From: CALAGJ01 sp964293305
GTDB taxonomy: Bacteria > Bacteroidota > Bacteroidia > Chitinophagales > Chitinophagaceae
Assembly: GCA_964293305.1 (NCBI GenBank)
Contig: CAXYYO010000005.1
Coordinates: forward strand, 49,503 to 113,502
DNA length: 64,000 bases
Direction of reading: 5' to 3'
Of the stretch, positions 42,592 to 52,276 are shown piece by piece; position 1 is the first letter of the stretch, and every line of letters starts with the position of its first letter. The position numbers and the translations under genes are program-made. Under the pieces are notes generated by a model, which was not told where the DNA came from, ran no database searches, and saw only the letters and a list, made by a program, of their open reading frames with translations.

Positions 42592-45102
42592 TTAAAGTTT
42601 TATTACTTTATGTTGGTGTATTTGATTGTTTTCAATGATTCTTATAATGTAAAATCCCGCTGCCCAACCAGAGCCCATTTTTATTTTATTATCTTTAGTT
42701 TTTTCTAGGTAGATTAAATTACCCTGAGCATCTATAGCAGATATAATTTTCAAATTTCCTCCAGTCATAAAAATTTCAAAATAATCTCTAAATGGATTAG
42801 GGCTTAGTGTTGAAAATTGTTTAGTGCTCAATGCACTTTTTTTATCCTTTGTATCCGTCAAATTTGTTGATAATAATGCTTCTGGACAAATAGGCAATGT
42901 ATCAGTATTAATTTCTAATACAACTTCACAATTCCTGCTATCCCTTACTGTTATAGTGTAAATACCAGACCTTACAGGTGAAAATACGTATGCAGTTTTG
43001 CCTCTTTGTATGCCATTATAATAATCTATACTATTTCTGGAAAATTGATAGGGTTTAGTACCACCGAATGCAAGCACTCCCAAATACTTTTCAACAGGAC
43101 TATAACAAACTCCGGCTATACCCAATTGCTGTGGTTGGCTAATATTTATTGGTGAGGATCTTACCATTCTACCTACCGCATCCCGACTATAGATTGTATA
43201 TGTGCCTGCCTGAACAGTGAAAGACGAATCGCTTGAAAAATTGATATTATCTAAACTAAACAAAAAGGGTGCAACTCCGTTTTTGGGTATTGCTTTCAGG
43301 ATTGTATTACCGCCAAAACAGTCAATTTTATTTGCCTCTCCACTTACTTTAAAACAACCAGTTGAAGTTACAATAAATGAATCACACAAAGCATTTGATA
43401 CACAGCCGCCTGCGCCATTTACAAAATAGGTTGTTGTAACATTCTGTTGCAATACAAGTGAATCGCCAGTGCCAATAACAGTGCCATTACAACTGCCTTT
43501 AGACCATCTCCAATAAAGGGCATCGTTTAAATTATCATTGACCAAATTAAGGGTAAATTGTTCTACAGGACATACACTATATGAAGGCCCAACTATAGTA
43601 GGTTTTGATGAAGGAATACAATTTTTATATTGTGTGTTAATTATATTGAAAGTGCTGGTACCAGAAATATTATTTTCTGCTAAAGTAAGATCCCGATCAA
43701 AGTATGAACCAGTAACACCGGTTACAAATAATTGATGGTAATTATCAATATATATTTGATTGTAAAAATCATTGCTGGCACTTCCAGAACTACCACCACC
43801 AATAAAATTTAATGTGGTATCAAACAATAATTGAAAGGGATCAATCAGACCTTTGGATGCTAAAGTAATTGTAGATGCTAAAGTATTGAGCGTATATAAA
43901 TCCTGAAAATAACCTGTCGTTATCAATCCTTTATTCCCATCAAAAATTAAATCTGTTGTTTTATCCGTTAATACGCTCCCTCCTGTTATTACTTTTTTAA
44001 AAATCCCATTTGTATCCAATTGCAAAAGATATGTATCGGAAGCGCCCTGCGAAACTTTAATGACTGGATTTAACTCATCACTAAAATTTACCGAATCACT
44101 AAAAGAACCAGAAAGGTAAATAACATCGTTTAGTCCTATTATTGAGCTAACTTCATCACTCTTCTTACCACCATAACTTTTGATCCAGTTTATTTCACCC
44201 GTTGTGCCAATATGAGCCATTAATACATCAGTGGAACCCTTGGTATCTAGTACTGTTAAACCAGATTGTGTAGTTACCGCCATTTGTTTGTTGAATATGC
44301 CACTGACATATATACTACCGTCTTCTTTAAGATATGTGGATTTTAAGGATTCATTACCTACAGAACCAATTGTTGTAGCATATTCCAGCTGCCCTGTAGA
44401 CTGATATTTTGCTATAAACATATCTTTCAGTCCAATAGCAGTACGTGCCTGACCAGACTGCAAAAGATCAAAATCTGTTGAATTTGAAAAATAGCCCGAT
44501 ACAAAAATATTATCAACTGAATCAGCCATTATGGAATAGATAGCATCATTCTCGGATCCTCCTAATCTTGAAGCAGATAGAAGGGTACCCTGATAACTGA
44601 GTTTCAAAATAAAACCATCTTCTTTACCATTTGAAACAAGATTGTAAACATCTTCCGATGGGTTAACATCAGCTGTGTCAGAAAATACCCCTACTAAATA
44701 GATGTAATCGTCTGAAACGAACATAGCTTTAACGATATCATTTGATTGACCACCAAAATTTTTTACCCAGTCTAAACTACCATCAGCATTTGTTTTTGTC
44801 AGATAAATATCGCTATAACCTAAAGATGTTTTTAACTCAGCGCCTACAATATCAGGATTGAAATCAACGCTACCAGAAAAGTTTCCAGTGTTGAAAACTG
44901 TGCCATTTGGTGTAGTATAAATATCTATACCTTCCATATAAGAGTCAGAAATATATTGTTTGCCCTGCACATACACTGGTATTTGTGACAATAATAAATT
45001 TATAGGAAAAGTGATGAAAAGACCAATAAATATAGCCTTACAGATTAGTTTGGGGATAAAAACCTTAGAACCCCACTTGAGTTTTAGTTGAAGTACACGC
45101 AT
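42592..45102 (-). CDS. Beta-propeller (SBBP-like) repeat protein with T9SS type A sorting domain
   Basis: 836 residues from the ATG at 45102, chosen because a signal-like hydrophobic segment (AIFIGLFITFPINLLLSQ) follows; the frame extends to 45276 without adding anything protein-like. Five repeats of about 60 residues (pattern D-x-Y-L-x-K ... G-x-L-x-W-x-K-x-F-G-G ... I-Y-L-x-G-x-F) suggest a beta propeller. Next come an Ig/PKD-like part (VGPSYSVCPVEQFTLNL) and SprB-like segments, then the sorting domain (LSPNPFRDYFEIFM). It is predicted to be secreted by T9SS and attached to the surface. Function unknown; adhesion is possible. The pseudo-sulfatase gene follows. Confidence 0.8.
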   Translation of the reverse strand: MRVLQLKLKWGSKVFIPKLICKAIFIGLFITFPINLLLSQIPVYVQGKQYISDSYMEGIDIYTTPNGTVFNTGNFSGSVDFNPDIVGAELKTSLGYSDIYLTKTNADGSLDWVKNFGGQSNDIVKAMFVSDDYIYLVGVFSDTADVNPSEDVYNLVSNGKEDGFILKLSYQGTLLSASRLGGSENDAIYSIMADSVDNIFVSGYFSNSTDFDLLQSGQARTAIGLKDMFIAKYQSTGQLEYATTIGSVGNESLKSTYLKEDGSIYVSGIFNKQMAVTTQSGLTVLDTKGSTDVLMAHIGTTGEINWIKSYGGKKSDEVSSIIGLNDVIYLSGSFSDSVNFSDELNPVIKVSQGASDTYLLQLDTNGIFKKVITGGSVLTDKTTDLIFDGNKGLITTGYFQDLYTLNTLASTITLASKGLIDPFQLLFDTTLNFIGGGSSGSASNDFYNQIYIDNYHQLFVTGVTGSYFDRDLTLAENNISGTSTFNIINTQYKNCIPSSKPTIVGPSYSVCPVEQFTLNLVNDNLNDALYWRWSKGSCNGTVIGTGDSLVLQQNVTTTYFVNGAGGCVSNALCDSFIVTSTGCFKVSGEANKIDCFGGNTILKAIPKNGVAPFLFSLDNINFSSDSSFTVQAGTYTIYSRDAVGRMVRSSPINISQPQQLGIAGVCYSPVEKYLGVLAFGGTKPYQFSRNSIDYYNGIQRGKTAYVFSPVRSGIYTITVRDSRNCEVVLEINTDTLPICPEALLSTNLTDTKDKKSALSTKQFSTLSPNPFRDYFEIFMTGGNLKIISAIDAQGNLIYLEKTKDNKIKMGSGWAAGFYIIRIIENNQIHQHKVIKL

Positions 45103-45384
45103 TGAGCCTGTTAATAAGTTACGCAGCAAAACTAGTAAAGTCTTTGGGAAAAACAAGACTATCAGTTCTAAGTTCCTTTTGGGATCATTAAATTGCTTGA
45201 CTACTACATGGGTTTGCTGGTTATAAAAGCAATTACTGATGCGCTCACACACAATTATTAATTCCTTCGCAGTCATTCCCCGAAGGGGTATATCCTTTTT
45301 TAAATTCTATATTGATAGCCATATCTTGTTGCTACATGATGTTATGATAATTTAGTTGCATATTGCACAGCGAAAAAAAACGAT

Positions 45385-46146
45385 ATGCGAACGAAAATTG
45401 CTGCTGCAAACTGGAAAATGAATCTTACTTATCAACAAGGTGTTGCGTTGATGGATGAATTATTAGCCCTACATTCTAACTTAGCCACACACCAAGAAGT
45501 GATACTTGCGGTTCCTTTTCCTTATCTACAAATGGCAGTAGAAAAAATACATGGGAAAAGCCGGTTTTTTATTGCTGCGCAAAATTGTTATAATAAAAAT
45601 AGCGGCGCATATACTGGGGAAGTTTCTGTAGATATGCTAGCCAGCATGAGCATTGGTCATGTGGTTATTGGCCATAGCGAAAGGAGAGAATATTTTAGTG
45701 AGAACAATCAGTTTCTTGCAGAAAAAATCAATAGCTGTCTAGCTGCAAAATTGACCCCAATATTTTGTTGTGGAGAATCTCTTCATATAAGAGAAGCAGG
45801 TACTCAGAATGATTTTGTAAGTAAGCAATTAGAGGAATCTTTGTTTCATTTATCTGAAGAAGAAGTACAAAAAATAATTATTGCCTACGAACCAATATGG
45901 GCAATAGGTACCGGCAAAACAGCCACCAGTCTGCAAGCACAAGAAATGCACGCACATTTGAGGAAAACACTTGCAGAAAAATATGGCGATGCTGTGGCAA
46001 ATAATATTAGTATCTTATATGGTGGTAGTGTGAAGGGAAGTAATGCATCTGAAATTTTTAGCCAGCCGGATGTGGATGGTGGCTTGGTGGGCGGCGCATC
46101 TCTACAAGCACAGGAATTTAATACGATCATCAATAGTCTGCCTTAA
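45385..46146 (+). CDS. tpiA: Triosephosphate isomerase
   Basis: 253 residues, standard length. Catalytic residues are all visible: Lys11 in NWKMN, His97 in VIGHSERREYF, and Glu in the diagnostic AYEPIWAIGTGKTA; the phosphate-binding end reads LYGGSVKGSNA and DGGLVGGASL. It interconverts dihydroxyacetone phosphate and glyceraldehyde 3-phosphate in glycolysis. The flippase gene starts ten bases after its stop, so the two are probably co-transcribed although their jobs are not obviously linked. Confidence 0.98.
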   Translation: MRTKIAAANWKMNLTYQQGVALMDELLALHSNLATHQEVILAVPFPYLQMAVEKIHGKSRFFIAAQNCYNKNSGAYTGEVSVDMLASMSIGHVVIGHSERREYFSENNQFLAEKINSCLAAKLTPIFCCGESLHIREAGTQNDFVSKQLEESLFHLSEEEVQKIIIAYEPIWAIGTGKTATSLQAQEMHAHLRKTLAEKYGDAVANNISILYGGSVKGSNASEIFSQPDVDGGLVGGASLQAQEFNTIINSLP

Positions 46147-46155
46147 GCAGGCCTT

Positions 46156-47466
46156 ATGGATTTTAAAAAATTAATTGCTCAGGGTGCCATTTGGCGTGGG
46201 TTTTACTTTTTTTCCCTCCTGCTGGTTAATGTATTTTTAAGTCGTTATTTACAGGCAGGCCCTACGGGCAATTTATATTTCATCACAATCCTATTTTCTT
46301 TTATCCAGGTTATCCTTACCATGGGTATGGAAGCCGGTATGATGTACTTTGCTTCATCTGGAAAAATATCCCGAAAGCATTTGATGTTGATTACATTTTG
46401 CTGGAGTTTTATTGCCGGCATCATTATGTTTTTTTTAGTGCAATTTTTCTTTGTATTGGACCATCAATTGTCTGATGCGCTTGCAATACCTTATGCCATA
46501 TTTGGGTTCTGTTTTGTAACGGGTATGATACTTATGAATTTTACTACAGCTCTTTTTTATACTCGTGAAAATTATATGCTGCCCAACCTGCTGCTGGCCA
46601 TGGTAAATTTTATGTTGGTTTGTGTTATTCCTTCAAAAAATAGTGGCGCACAGGCATCTGAAATCAATTGGGTAACCTATACTTATTTTAGCGGTTTTTT
46701 ACTTTCGGGGTTAGTAGTTATTGGCGCATTTGCTTACACAAGCAGAAAAGAATCTTGGGGAAAAAGGTCTGAGAAAAAAGAAATTAAATCATTTTTTAAA
46801 TATGCTTTTACAGCCCTAGCGGGCAATGTACTTTTCTTTTTAGTATATCGAATAGACTATTTATTTGTAAATGCAAGCCCTGTGTGTACTGATGCAGATT
46901 TAGGTAATTATATTCAGGTATCAAAGCTGGGGCAGATGATGCTTGTGCTACCTCAAATCATTGCTAGTGTTGTGTTTCCGCAGACGGCCGGAGGAAAAAT
47001 GATAAATGCTATTGGCCAGCAAATTATGATTCTTACCCGACTATTTTCACAGGCATATCTATTATTATTTGCCTTAGTTTTTCTGTTTGGTGATATATTG
47101 TTTACATCAATTTTTGGAGAAACTTTTAATGCTATGCAATGGCCAATGTTATTTTTAACGCCGGGCATTTTATCCATTTCTATATTGGCAATGTTGTCTG
47201 CCTATTTTTCAGGACATGGTAAGGTGCAGGTTAATATGCAAGGTGCTGCACTGGCATTGATTATTATGGTTTTAGGCGATTATTTATTTGTACCGAAATA
47301 TGGTATTATAGCAGCTGCTATAGTAAGTAGCGTTAGTTATATGACCAATCTAGCATACTCTATTTTTCAATTTAATAAGTATTTCAATATGCCATTTTCA
47401 GAATTTTTCAAATGGCGTGTTGCTGATTACAAATGGCTCCAATCTGTATTTAAAAAAAATAACTAA
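46156..47466 (+). CDS. Polysaccharide flippase-like membrane protein (Wzx/MATE-type)
   Basis: 436 residues with about 12 hydrophobic helices. The opening KKLIAQGAIWRGFYFFSLLL with FLSRYLQAGPTGN is typical of the polysaccharide synthesis/oligosaccharide flippase family. By family it flips lipid-linked repeat units across the inner membrane. The polysaccharide locus 17 kb to the left has no flippase of its own, so this protein is a candidate to serve it, but it may act on another glycan. It is coupled to tpiA by a ten-base gap and runs toward the ABC ATPase gene on the other strand. Confidence 0.83.
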   Translation: MDFKKLIAQGAIWRGFYFFSLLLVNVFLSRYLQAGPTGNLYFITILFSFIQVILTMGMEAGMMYFASSGKISRKHLMLITFCWSFIAGIIMFFLVQFFFVLDHQLSDALAIPYAIFGFCFVTGMILMNFTTALFYTRENYMLPNLLLAMVNFMLVCVIPSKNSGAQASEINWVTYTYFSGFLLSGLVVIGAFAYTSRKESWGKRSEKKEIKSFFKYAFTALAGNVLFFLVYRIDYLFVNASPVCTDADLGNYIQVSKLGQMMLVLPQIIASVVFPQTAGGKMINAIGQQIMILTRLFSQAYLLLFALVFLFGDILFTSIFGETFNAMQWPMLFLTPGILSISILAMLSAYFSGHGKVQVNMQGAALALIIMVLGDYLFVPKYGIIAAAIVSSVSYMTNLAYSIFQFNKYFNMPFSEFFKWRVADYKWLQSVFKKNN

Positions 47467-47502
47467 AGCCCATTGTATTGCAAGTTTTATACGTAGGGGC
47501 AA

Positions 47503-48270
47503 TTAATCCTCTCTTAATAATTTTCCTGTAAGGTGCAAGAAAACATCTTCAAGATTTGCCTGTTTTACTTCTTTGGGTTTTTCAAAACCAGTTGCTACTA
47601 AATCATCAATCAATTTATCTGGTGCGGCTATGGCAATGATATTTCCATTATCCATTATGGCTACACGATCGCAGAGTATTTCTGCTTCATCCATATAGTG
47701 GGTGGTGATGATTACCGTTGTGCCATTCGACCTTATTTGGCGTATAAGATCCCACAAATTTCGCCGTGCTTGAGGATCTAGGCCGGTAGTGGGTTCGTCT
47801 AAAAAAATAATTTTAGGTGCGTTGATAAGTGTAGTGGCAATGGAGAATCGCTGCTTTTGACCACCACTCAATTCCTTTACTTTATTCTTTGCTTTATCTG
47901 TCAGTTGTACCGATGCCAGTAGTTCATTTGCATCTACCGCTTGACCATACAACCCTGCAAAAAGATGAATTAGTTCTATCAAATTTAACCCCGGATAAAA
48001 GCCACTTGTTTGTAACTGCACCCCAATCATTTTCTTTATATCATGTGGTGCTTTATCTATATCTATACCATCAATAGATATGCTGCCACTCGTTTTATTT
48101 CTAAGGGTTTCAATTATTTCTAATGTGGTACTCTTACCGGCACCATTTGGGCCTAGCAGTCCAAATATCTCACCTTCATACACATCAAAACTTATTCCTT
48201 TAACCGCCTCAAAACTGCCATAGTTTTTTTTCAAATTCTTAACTGAGATAATGGTACGGTAAGATGACAT
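47503..48270 (-). CDS. ABC transporter ATP-binding protein (ABC-2/DrrA type)
   Basis: 255 residues. Walker A LLGPNGAGKSTTLE, signature LSGGQKQRFSIATTLI, Walker B IIFLDEPTTGLDPQARR, and the switch His in VIITTHYMDEAEIL. The C-terminal NLEDVFLHLTGK tail is typical of ABC-2 efflux ATPases. No permease gene lies next to it: upstream is lptC, downstream the flippase on the opposite strand. It may power a permease encoded elsewhere. Eleven bases separate it from lptC, so it is probably the last gene of the coaX operon. Confidence 0.9.
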   Translation of the reverse strand: MSSYRTIISVKNLKKNYGSFEAVKGISFDVYEGEIFGLLGPNGAGKSTTLEIIETLRNKTSGSISIDGIDIDKAPHDIKKMIGVQLQTSGFYPGLNLIELIHLFAGLYGQAVDANELLASVQLTDKAKNKVKELSGGQKQRFSIATTLINAPKIIFLDEPTTGLDPQARRNLWDLIRQIRSNGTTVIITTHYMDEAEILCDRVAIMDNGNIIAIAAPDKLIDDLVATGFEKPKEVKQANLEDVFLHLTGKLLRED

Positions 48271-48281
48271 TTGAATTGCAT

Positions 48282-48854
48282 TTATAGTGAAGGCATCATA
48301 CTATCGGGTACATTGATGGGTCCTGTAGCATTTTTGATAGTCCACTGTGTAAAATTTTGATTTGCTGTAAGTGCTGATCCGTCTATTTTTTCATTGGGTC
48401 TTCTGAGTTTTATGGGTTTATCTGTGTATATCAGTTCTTTATTCTGATCCCACCAAAGCTCAGTAGTGCGCAGTGTGTCTCCTTTGATATTATAAATGAT
48501 TACACTGTCTTTTAGAAATACCAAGCGCTCATTCTGGTAGTAGCGCCCATATTTTGCAAAGAGTTTGCTTTCTACTTTTGAAGTATCATTAAAAAAATCT
48601 ACCCGAAGGGTTTTAGGAAATTCAATTCTTGTGGTATCATCATATGTGGTAATCATGAGTGGGCTGGTGAGCTTAGCTTTTATGGCACCACCTTGGCTAA
48701 GATAACTTTGTACATCTACCACTTCATCCTTAGCTATAGGTTTTGTGGCTAGCTTCAGTACTTCATTATAATCATTTTTACAGGAAAAAACACAAAAACA
48801 GCCGCAGATAGCAGCCGTTTTAAAAAGTGTAGTTATATTAATATTCCTATTCAA
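48282..48854 (-). CDS. lptC: LPS export component LptC
   Basis: 190 residues with a lipoprotein-like or anchoring N-terminus (hydrophobic stretch ending VFSCKN). The rest is a beta-jellyroll repeat pattern as in LptC/LptA: QGGAIKAKLTSPLMITTYDD, YGRYYQNERLVFLKDSVII, WWDQNKELIYTDKPIKL. By family it sits in the inner membrane and periplasm and hands lipopolysaccharide from LptB2FG to LptA. It overlaps the upstream outer-membrane protein gene by eight bases. The coaX, barrel, lptC order is common in Bacteroidota. Confidence 0.85.
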   Translation of the reverse strand: MNRNINITTLFKTAAICGCFCVFSCKNDYNEVLKLATKPIAKDEVVDVQSYLSQGGAIKAKLTSPLMITTYDDTTRIEFPKTLRVDFFNDTSKVESKLFAKYGRYYQNERLVFLKDSVIIYNIKGDTLRTTELWWDQNKELIYTDKPIKLRRPNEKIDGSALTANQNFTQWTIKNATGPINVPDSMMPSL

Positions 48855-50184
48855 ATTTTCTCTTGAAAAACCAATAATCTGTGAGTGTAATACCTACTGA
48901 CAACTTAAAAAAGTTTTCTGTAATATTATTTACTTTGGACCCACGCTTTCCATATTCAATAGCAGTATTGATGAGGGCAACTTTATTTACATCTCTATCA
49001 TATTTGCGTATGAAAAATCCAAAGCCTGTGGTTATGGCCCATACATTGTATCCATTGCCATCGGCATTCAAATAATCTTTTCCTGTATAGAAACCTGCTC
49101 TGTAAGTAGTGCGCTGCCATGCAGAACGAGATGATAATAAATTGGGTGTATATTCTCCACCAACCCTGATTGTCCATGCATCATTCACTTGATCTGTTTG
49201 ATCAAAAAACCGATAATCAGACCAGCGTGCTGCATTATAATCTACACCCAAACGCCAGCGGGTATATCTGTCTGAAATAGTTTTTTCAATAGCAAAGCCA
49301 GCTCTATAACTTAGTGGCAAATCAATTTCACCGGTTTGATTCAAAACATTTTTTATAGTGTCAATAGGAATAATTTCCCCATTTACCCCATTGCTGTAGG
49401 TGTAAATCCTACTGGTGGTATTTGCTTTTAAAGTGGACTTTAAAGTACCCGATGCTCCAAGTGTAATAAAGGTTTTAGAAGCTTCTGTTTTATCTGATGC
49501 TTTTACCTCATTTAATGGTATAGTAACCGCTATACCCGGATTAACAAACAGCCCCCAAAAACGGGTGGTATCTATTGAATTACTCCTGTTATAAATGATA
49601 CTATCACTTGTAAATATTTTTTTAGTGCCAATATTCTTGCTGCCCCATTGAAATCCTCCATTTACTCCAAGAGAAACGTATTTCCATCTTTTTCCTAGGC
49701 CTGCATACACTTGATATAGTCCTCCATCTCCATCATAAATATTTTGTAAAGAATCTACCTGAAATACATTTTCTGCCACGCTATAGTTGATACGATTGGC
49801 GGGCCTAAGGCCAAAGACCATGCCTACATGCCGTTTACGATCTAGAGGGAACCCAAGTTGTATATAGGAAGGAGCAAAATTTACACTTCGATATTTATCT
49901 GGTGGCAGGTTGCTGATTAGGCTTCTGGCATCAATGCTTATACCCAAATCATAAGTGGTTACATTAAGACTGCCATAGCTGGCAGGATTAACTGTATTGA
50001 GCCCTGCACCACCAATATAACCGGCGGCTACGCCACCCATAGCACGGCTAATTATATTTTCACTTGGAAATACATCCCCCAAACCATAACGTGTGAATGG
50101 CGCATTTTCCTGTGCTGATAACAGTGTAGGAAGAATGCCGCAGCATATAAAAAAATATCTAGAGATTCGCTTTACAGATTGCAT
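48847..50184 (-). CDS. Outer-membrane beta-barrel protein (FadL-like)
   Basis: 445 residues: a signal peptide ending LLSAQ, then FTRYGLGDVFPSENIISRAM with GGVAAGYIGG, NPASYGSL and a long run of amphipathic strands ending in FFKRKFE. The pattern resembles FadL/OmpP1-type transport barrels. The substrate is unknown. It is encoded between coaX and lptC and overlaps both (26 bases with coaX, 8 with lptC), so the three are translated together. The link with lptC makes a role in envelope lipid handling plausible but unproven. Confidence 0.78.
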   Translation of the reverse strand: MQSVKRISRYFFICCGILPTLLSAQENAPFTRYGLGDVFPSENIISRAMGGVAAGYIGGAGLNTVNPASYGSLNVTTYDLGISIDARSLISNLPPDKYRSVNFAPSYIQLGFPLDRKRHVGMVFGLRPANRINYSVAENVFQVDSLQNIYDGDGGLYQVYAGLGKRWKYVSLGVNGGFQWGSKNIGTKKIFTSDSIIYNRSNSIDTTRFWGLFVNPGIAVTIPLNEVKASDKTEASKTFITLGASGTLKSTLKANTTSRIYTYSNGVNGEIIPIDTIKNVLNQTGEIDLPLSYRAGFAIEKTISDRYTRWRLGVDYNAARWSDYRFFDQTDQVNDAWTIRVGGEYTPNLLSSRSAWQRTTYRAGFYTGKDYLNADGNGYNVWAITTGFGFFIRKYDRDVNKVALINTAIEYGKRGSKVNNITENFFKLSVGITLTDYWFFKRKFE

Positions 50185-50884
50185 AAAGGCCTTTATAAAT
50201 TAAAAATCGGTCGGCAAATATCTTGTTTTTGATATGCGGAGCCAAATGCCGAGCAGCTCCTCCGGTGAAAAGAGTGTTAAAATTTGAATATCGTTTTTTG
50301 TAAGCATCAATGAAACCGTCTATTTCATAAGCAGTTCCAAACAAAACTCCACTTTGTAAATTAGTTCTTGTATCATATCCTATAAGTGGAGTAAGTGTGC
50401 CTAGTTTTACTTCCGGTAGCTTTGCAGTAAACTGGTGCATGGATTTAAATCTCATTTCCATACCAGGGGAAATACTTCCGCCCAAAAATTCATGTGCATT
50501 GTTAATATAATTATAGGTAATGCAACTGCCCATTGCTATTACTAAATTATGCTGATTCGGAAATATCTGCACGGCTGCTGCACAAAGCGCAAGCCTATCC
50601 GGCCCAATTGTTTCCGGCTTTGCGGCTGGAGTTGTAAATGGGAGTTTGCTGGTATGAGATAGCTTATGAAAAATTGTATGTGCTCGCAATAGTGATTCCA
50701 CTTCGGGCATTTCATTAATTACAGAACTCAAAATGCTATAAGTTGGCTCATGTGCAATCAAGATTTCGGATAGTTGGGAGATGGGAGCATCATCAAGAAA
50801 ATACTCTTCTACGCAATTACCATCTATTACAATACCTGCTTTTAAACGGGTATTCCCAAAATCAAGACAAACTGTACTACTCAT
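50159..50884 (-). CDS. coaX: Type III pantothenate kinase
   Basis: 241 residues of the ASKHA fold. Phosphate-binding motifs: CLDFGNTRLKAGIV at the N-terminus and MGSCITYNYI in the middle; the pantothenate/dimer region reads IGPDRLALCAAA and FLGGSISPGMEMRF, and TGGAARHL closes the ATP site. It phosphorylates pantothenate, the first step of coenzyme A synthesis, without feedback control by CoA, as known for type III enzymes. It is the first gene of the four-gene minus-strand operon ending with the ABC ATPase. Confidence 0.95.
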   Translation of the reverse strand: MSSTVCLDFGNTRLKAGIVIDGNCVEEYFLDDAPISQLSEILIAHEPTYSILSSVINEMPEVESLLRAHTIFHKLSHTSKLPFTTPAAKPETIGPDRLALCAAAVQIFPNQHNLVIAMGSCITYNYINNAHEFLGGSISPGMEMRFKSMHQFTAKLPEVKLGTLTPLIGYDTRTNLQSGVLFGTAYEIDGFIDAYKKRYSNFNTLFTGGAARHLAPHIKNKIFADRFLIYKGLYAICKANL

Positions 50885-51116
50885 TTTCTAAAGGTGGCGA
50901 ATATATGGTGCGAAATGTGAATAGACGAAATGACGTCATCTTAAACAGCTAACTTATAAATCAATTTTAAAAAGTTTTTTCTATAAAAATGATACTCTAA
51001 GCTTGCTGAGTTTCCGCAAAAAAGCGAAAATAAAATTATGGCACTACCCCATAAAGTGAACATTTACATTTTAAGGCAATACCAAAAAAAAAATTATGAT
51101 TGAATAGATTTGGGTT

Positions 51117-51818
51117 TTAATTAATTCCTGTAGCCCCATCTCTAAGAATTATCTTTTTCTTTCGGCCTTTAAGTCTTTCGAATTCCAATACTTCAGGAGG
51201 TTTATTTTGAGCAGCATTAAGTGAATCTGGTCTATTTCCATTTAAACCATTATTGTCTATAATTAGAGTCTTTTTGGGCTTTGTAACCAAAGCATCTAGC
51301 ACGTATTCTTCAGTTCTGATTATGCTATTTCTTTGGGGATCGTAGTAGAGCCAAGTGCCATGTTTCACAGTTGTAGCATCCACACGCACCACCTGCCATC
51401 TGTATTTTGCCGCATCATCAAGGTCATACACTTTTATGGTGTCGTAAGGATTTTTTGGATCAATGGCTTTCCAGCTTTCCTGTCTTAATATGCCAAAAAG
51501 ATTGTAGTAGGTACAATTACCATTTTTATACCCAAACCGATAATTTTCTACCGCCATTACATCCTCCATATCATTAAACCTATACCAAGTGCCTTCTTTT
51601 AATCCATTACCATAAGTTCCTTGTTCGGTATATGCAGGTTCACCTCTCAAGGCAGCAACAGTATTCACCCATACTCCTTGTTTTACATTTGAAGTATCCG
51701 TACAGTTTATCGTATCGTTATTTGAAGATAATCTATATGATTTGCATTGCGCAGCAAGCTTTTCAGTTGCATTTAGCGCAAACAATATCATGAATATATA
51801 TATATATCTATTCAACAT
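51117..51818 (-). CDS. Secreted MORN/YwqK-like repeat protein
   Basis: 233 residues with a signal peptide (YIYIFMILFALNATEKLAAQ). The body has repeats of the G-x-W-x-x-Y type: VKQGVWVNTVAAL, LKEGTWYRFND, YKNGNCTYYNLFG, VKHGTWLYYDPQ, similar to MORN/YwqK antitoxin-like repeats. The label toxin-antitoxin sometimes attached to this family is not supported here, since no toxin gene is near. Predicted periplasmic or surface protein of unknown function. It follows aroQ with a 32-base gap. Confidence 0.72.
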   Translation of the reverse strand: MLNRYIYIFMILFALNATEKLAAQCKSYRLSSNNDTINCTDTSNVKQGVWVNTVAALRGEPAYTEQGTYGNGLKEGTWYRFNDMEDVMAVENYRFGYKNGNCTYYNLFGILRQESWKAIDPKNPYDTIKVYDLDDAAKYRWQVVRVDATTVKHGTWLYYDPQRNSIIRTEEYVLDALVTKPKKTLIIDNNGLNGNRPDSLNAAQNKPPEVLEFERLKGRKKKIILRDGATGIN

Positions 51819-51850
51819 CTATTCTACAATAAAACGAAAACAGGAATGGG

Positions 51851-52276
51851 TTATTGCGGAAGGGATAATAAATGAATAAGTGCCAATTCATATCCATGCA
51901 GACCTAAGCCGAATATGCTACCCTTGACCTTTGCAGATACATAATTTATTTTTCTGAAATCTTCCCTATCATGCACATTACTAATATGCACTTCCACCAC
52001 AGGTATTTTTATAGCAGCAATAGCATCTCCAATGGCCACAGAGGTGTGCGTATAAGCAGCAGGATTAAGAATAATGCCCTGCAGCACTGCACCTGCCCGT
52101 TGTATCTCGTTCACTATTTCTCCTTCCACATTATGCTGAAAATAACTTATGTCCACATCAGGATATTTCCCTTTTAAATAAACTAAATATTCTTCAAAAC
52201 TCTGATTCCCATACACATCCTGTTCTCTAGTACCCAATAAATTAAGGTTTGGCCCATTTATAATTGCTATTTGCAT
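51851..52276 (-). CDS. aroQ: 3-dehydroquinate dehydratase, type II
   Basis: 141 residues from the ATG at 52276; a longer frame to 52324 adds 16 residues with no family similarity. Motifs: IAIINGPNLNLLGTREQDVYG, the flexible-loop Arg and Tyr, QHNVEGEIVNEIQ, LNPAAYTHTSVAIGDAI, and VEVHISNVHDREDFRK with the catalytic His. It dehydrates 3-dehydroquinate in the shikimate pathway. aroC lies 5 kb to the right, but in a separate unit. Confidence 0.97.
   Translation of the reverse strand: MQIAIINGPNLNLLGTREQDVYGNQSFEEYLVYLKGKYPDVDISYFQHNVEGEIVNEIQRAGAVLQGIILNPAAYTHTSVAIGDAIAAIKIPVVEVHISNVHDREDFRKINYVSAKVKGSIFGLGLHGYELALIHLLSLPQ

Noticed and set aside
45279..45291. Small CCCC-GAA-GGGG hairpin before tpiA
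   Set aside because: Short stem, no adjacent gene end on the matching strand; likely chance.
51117..51818. Toxin-antitoxin system at the MORN/YwqK-like gene
   Set aside because: The family name suggests antitoxin, but the protein has a signal peptide and there is no toxin gene next to it.
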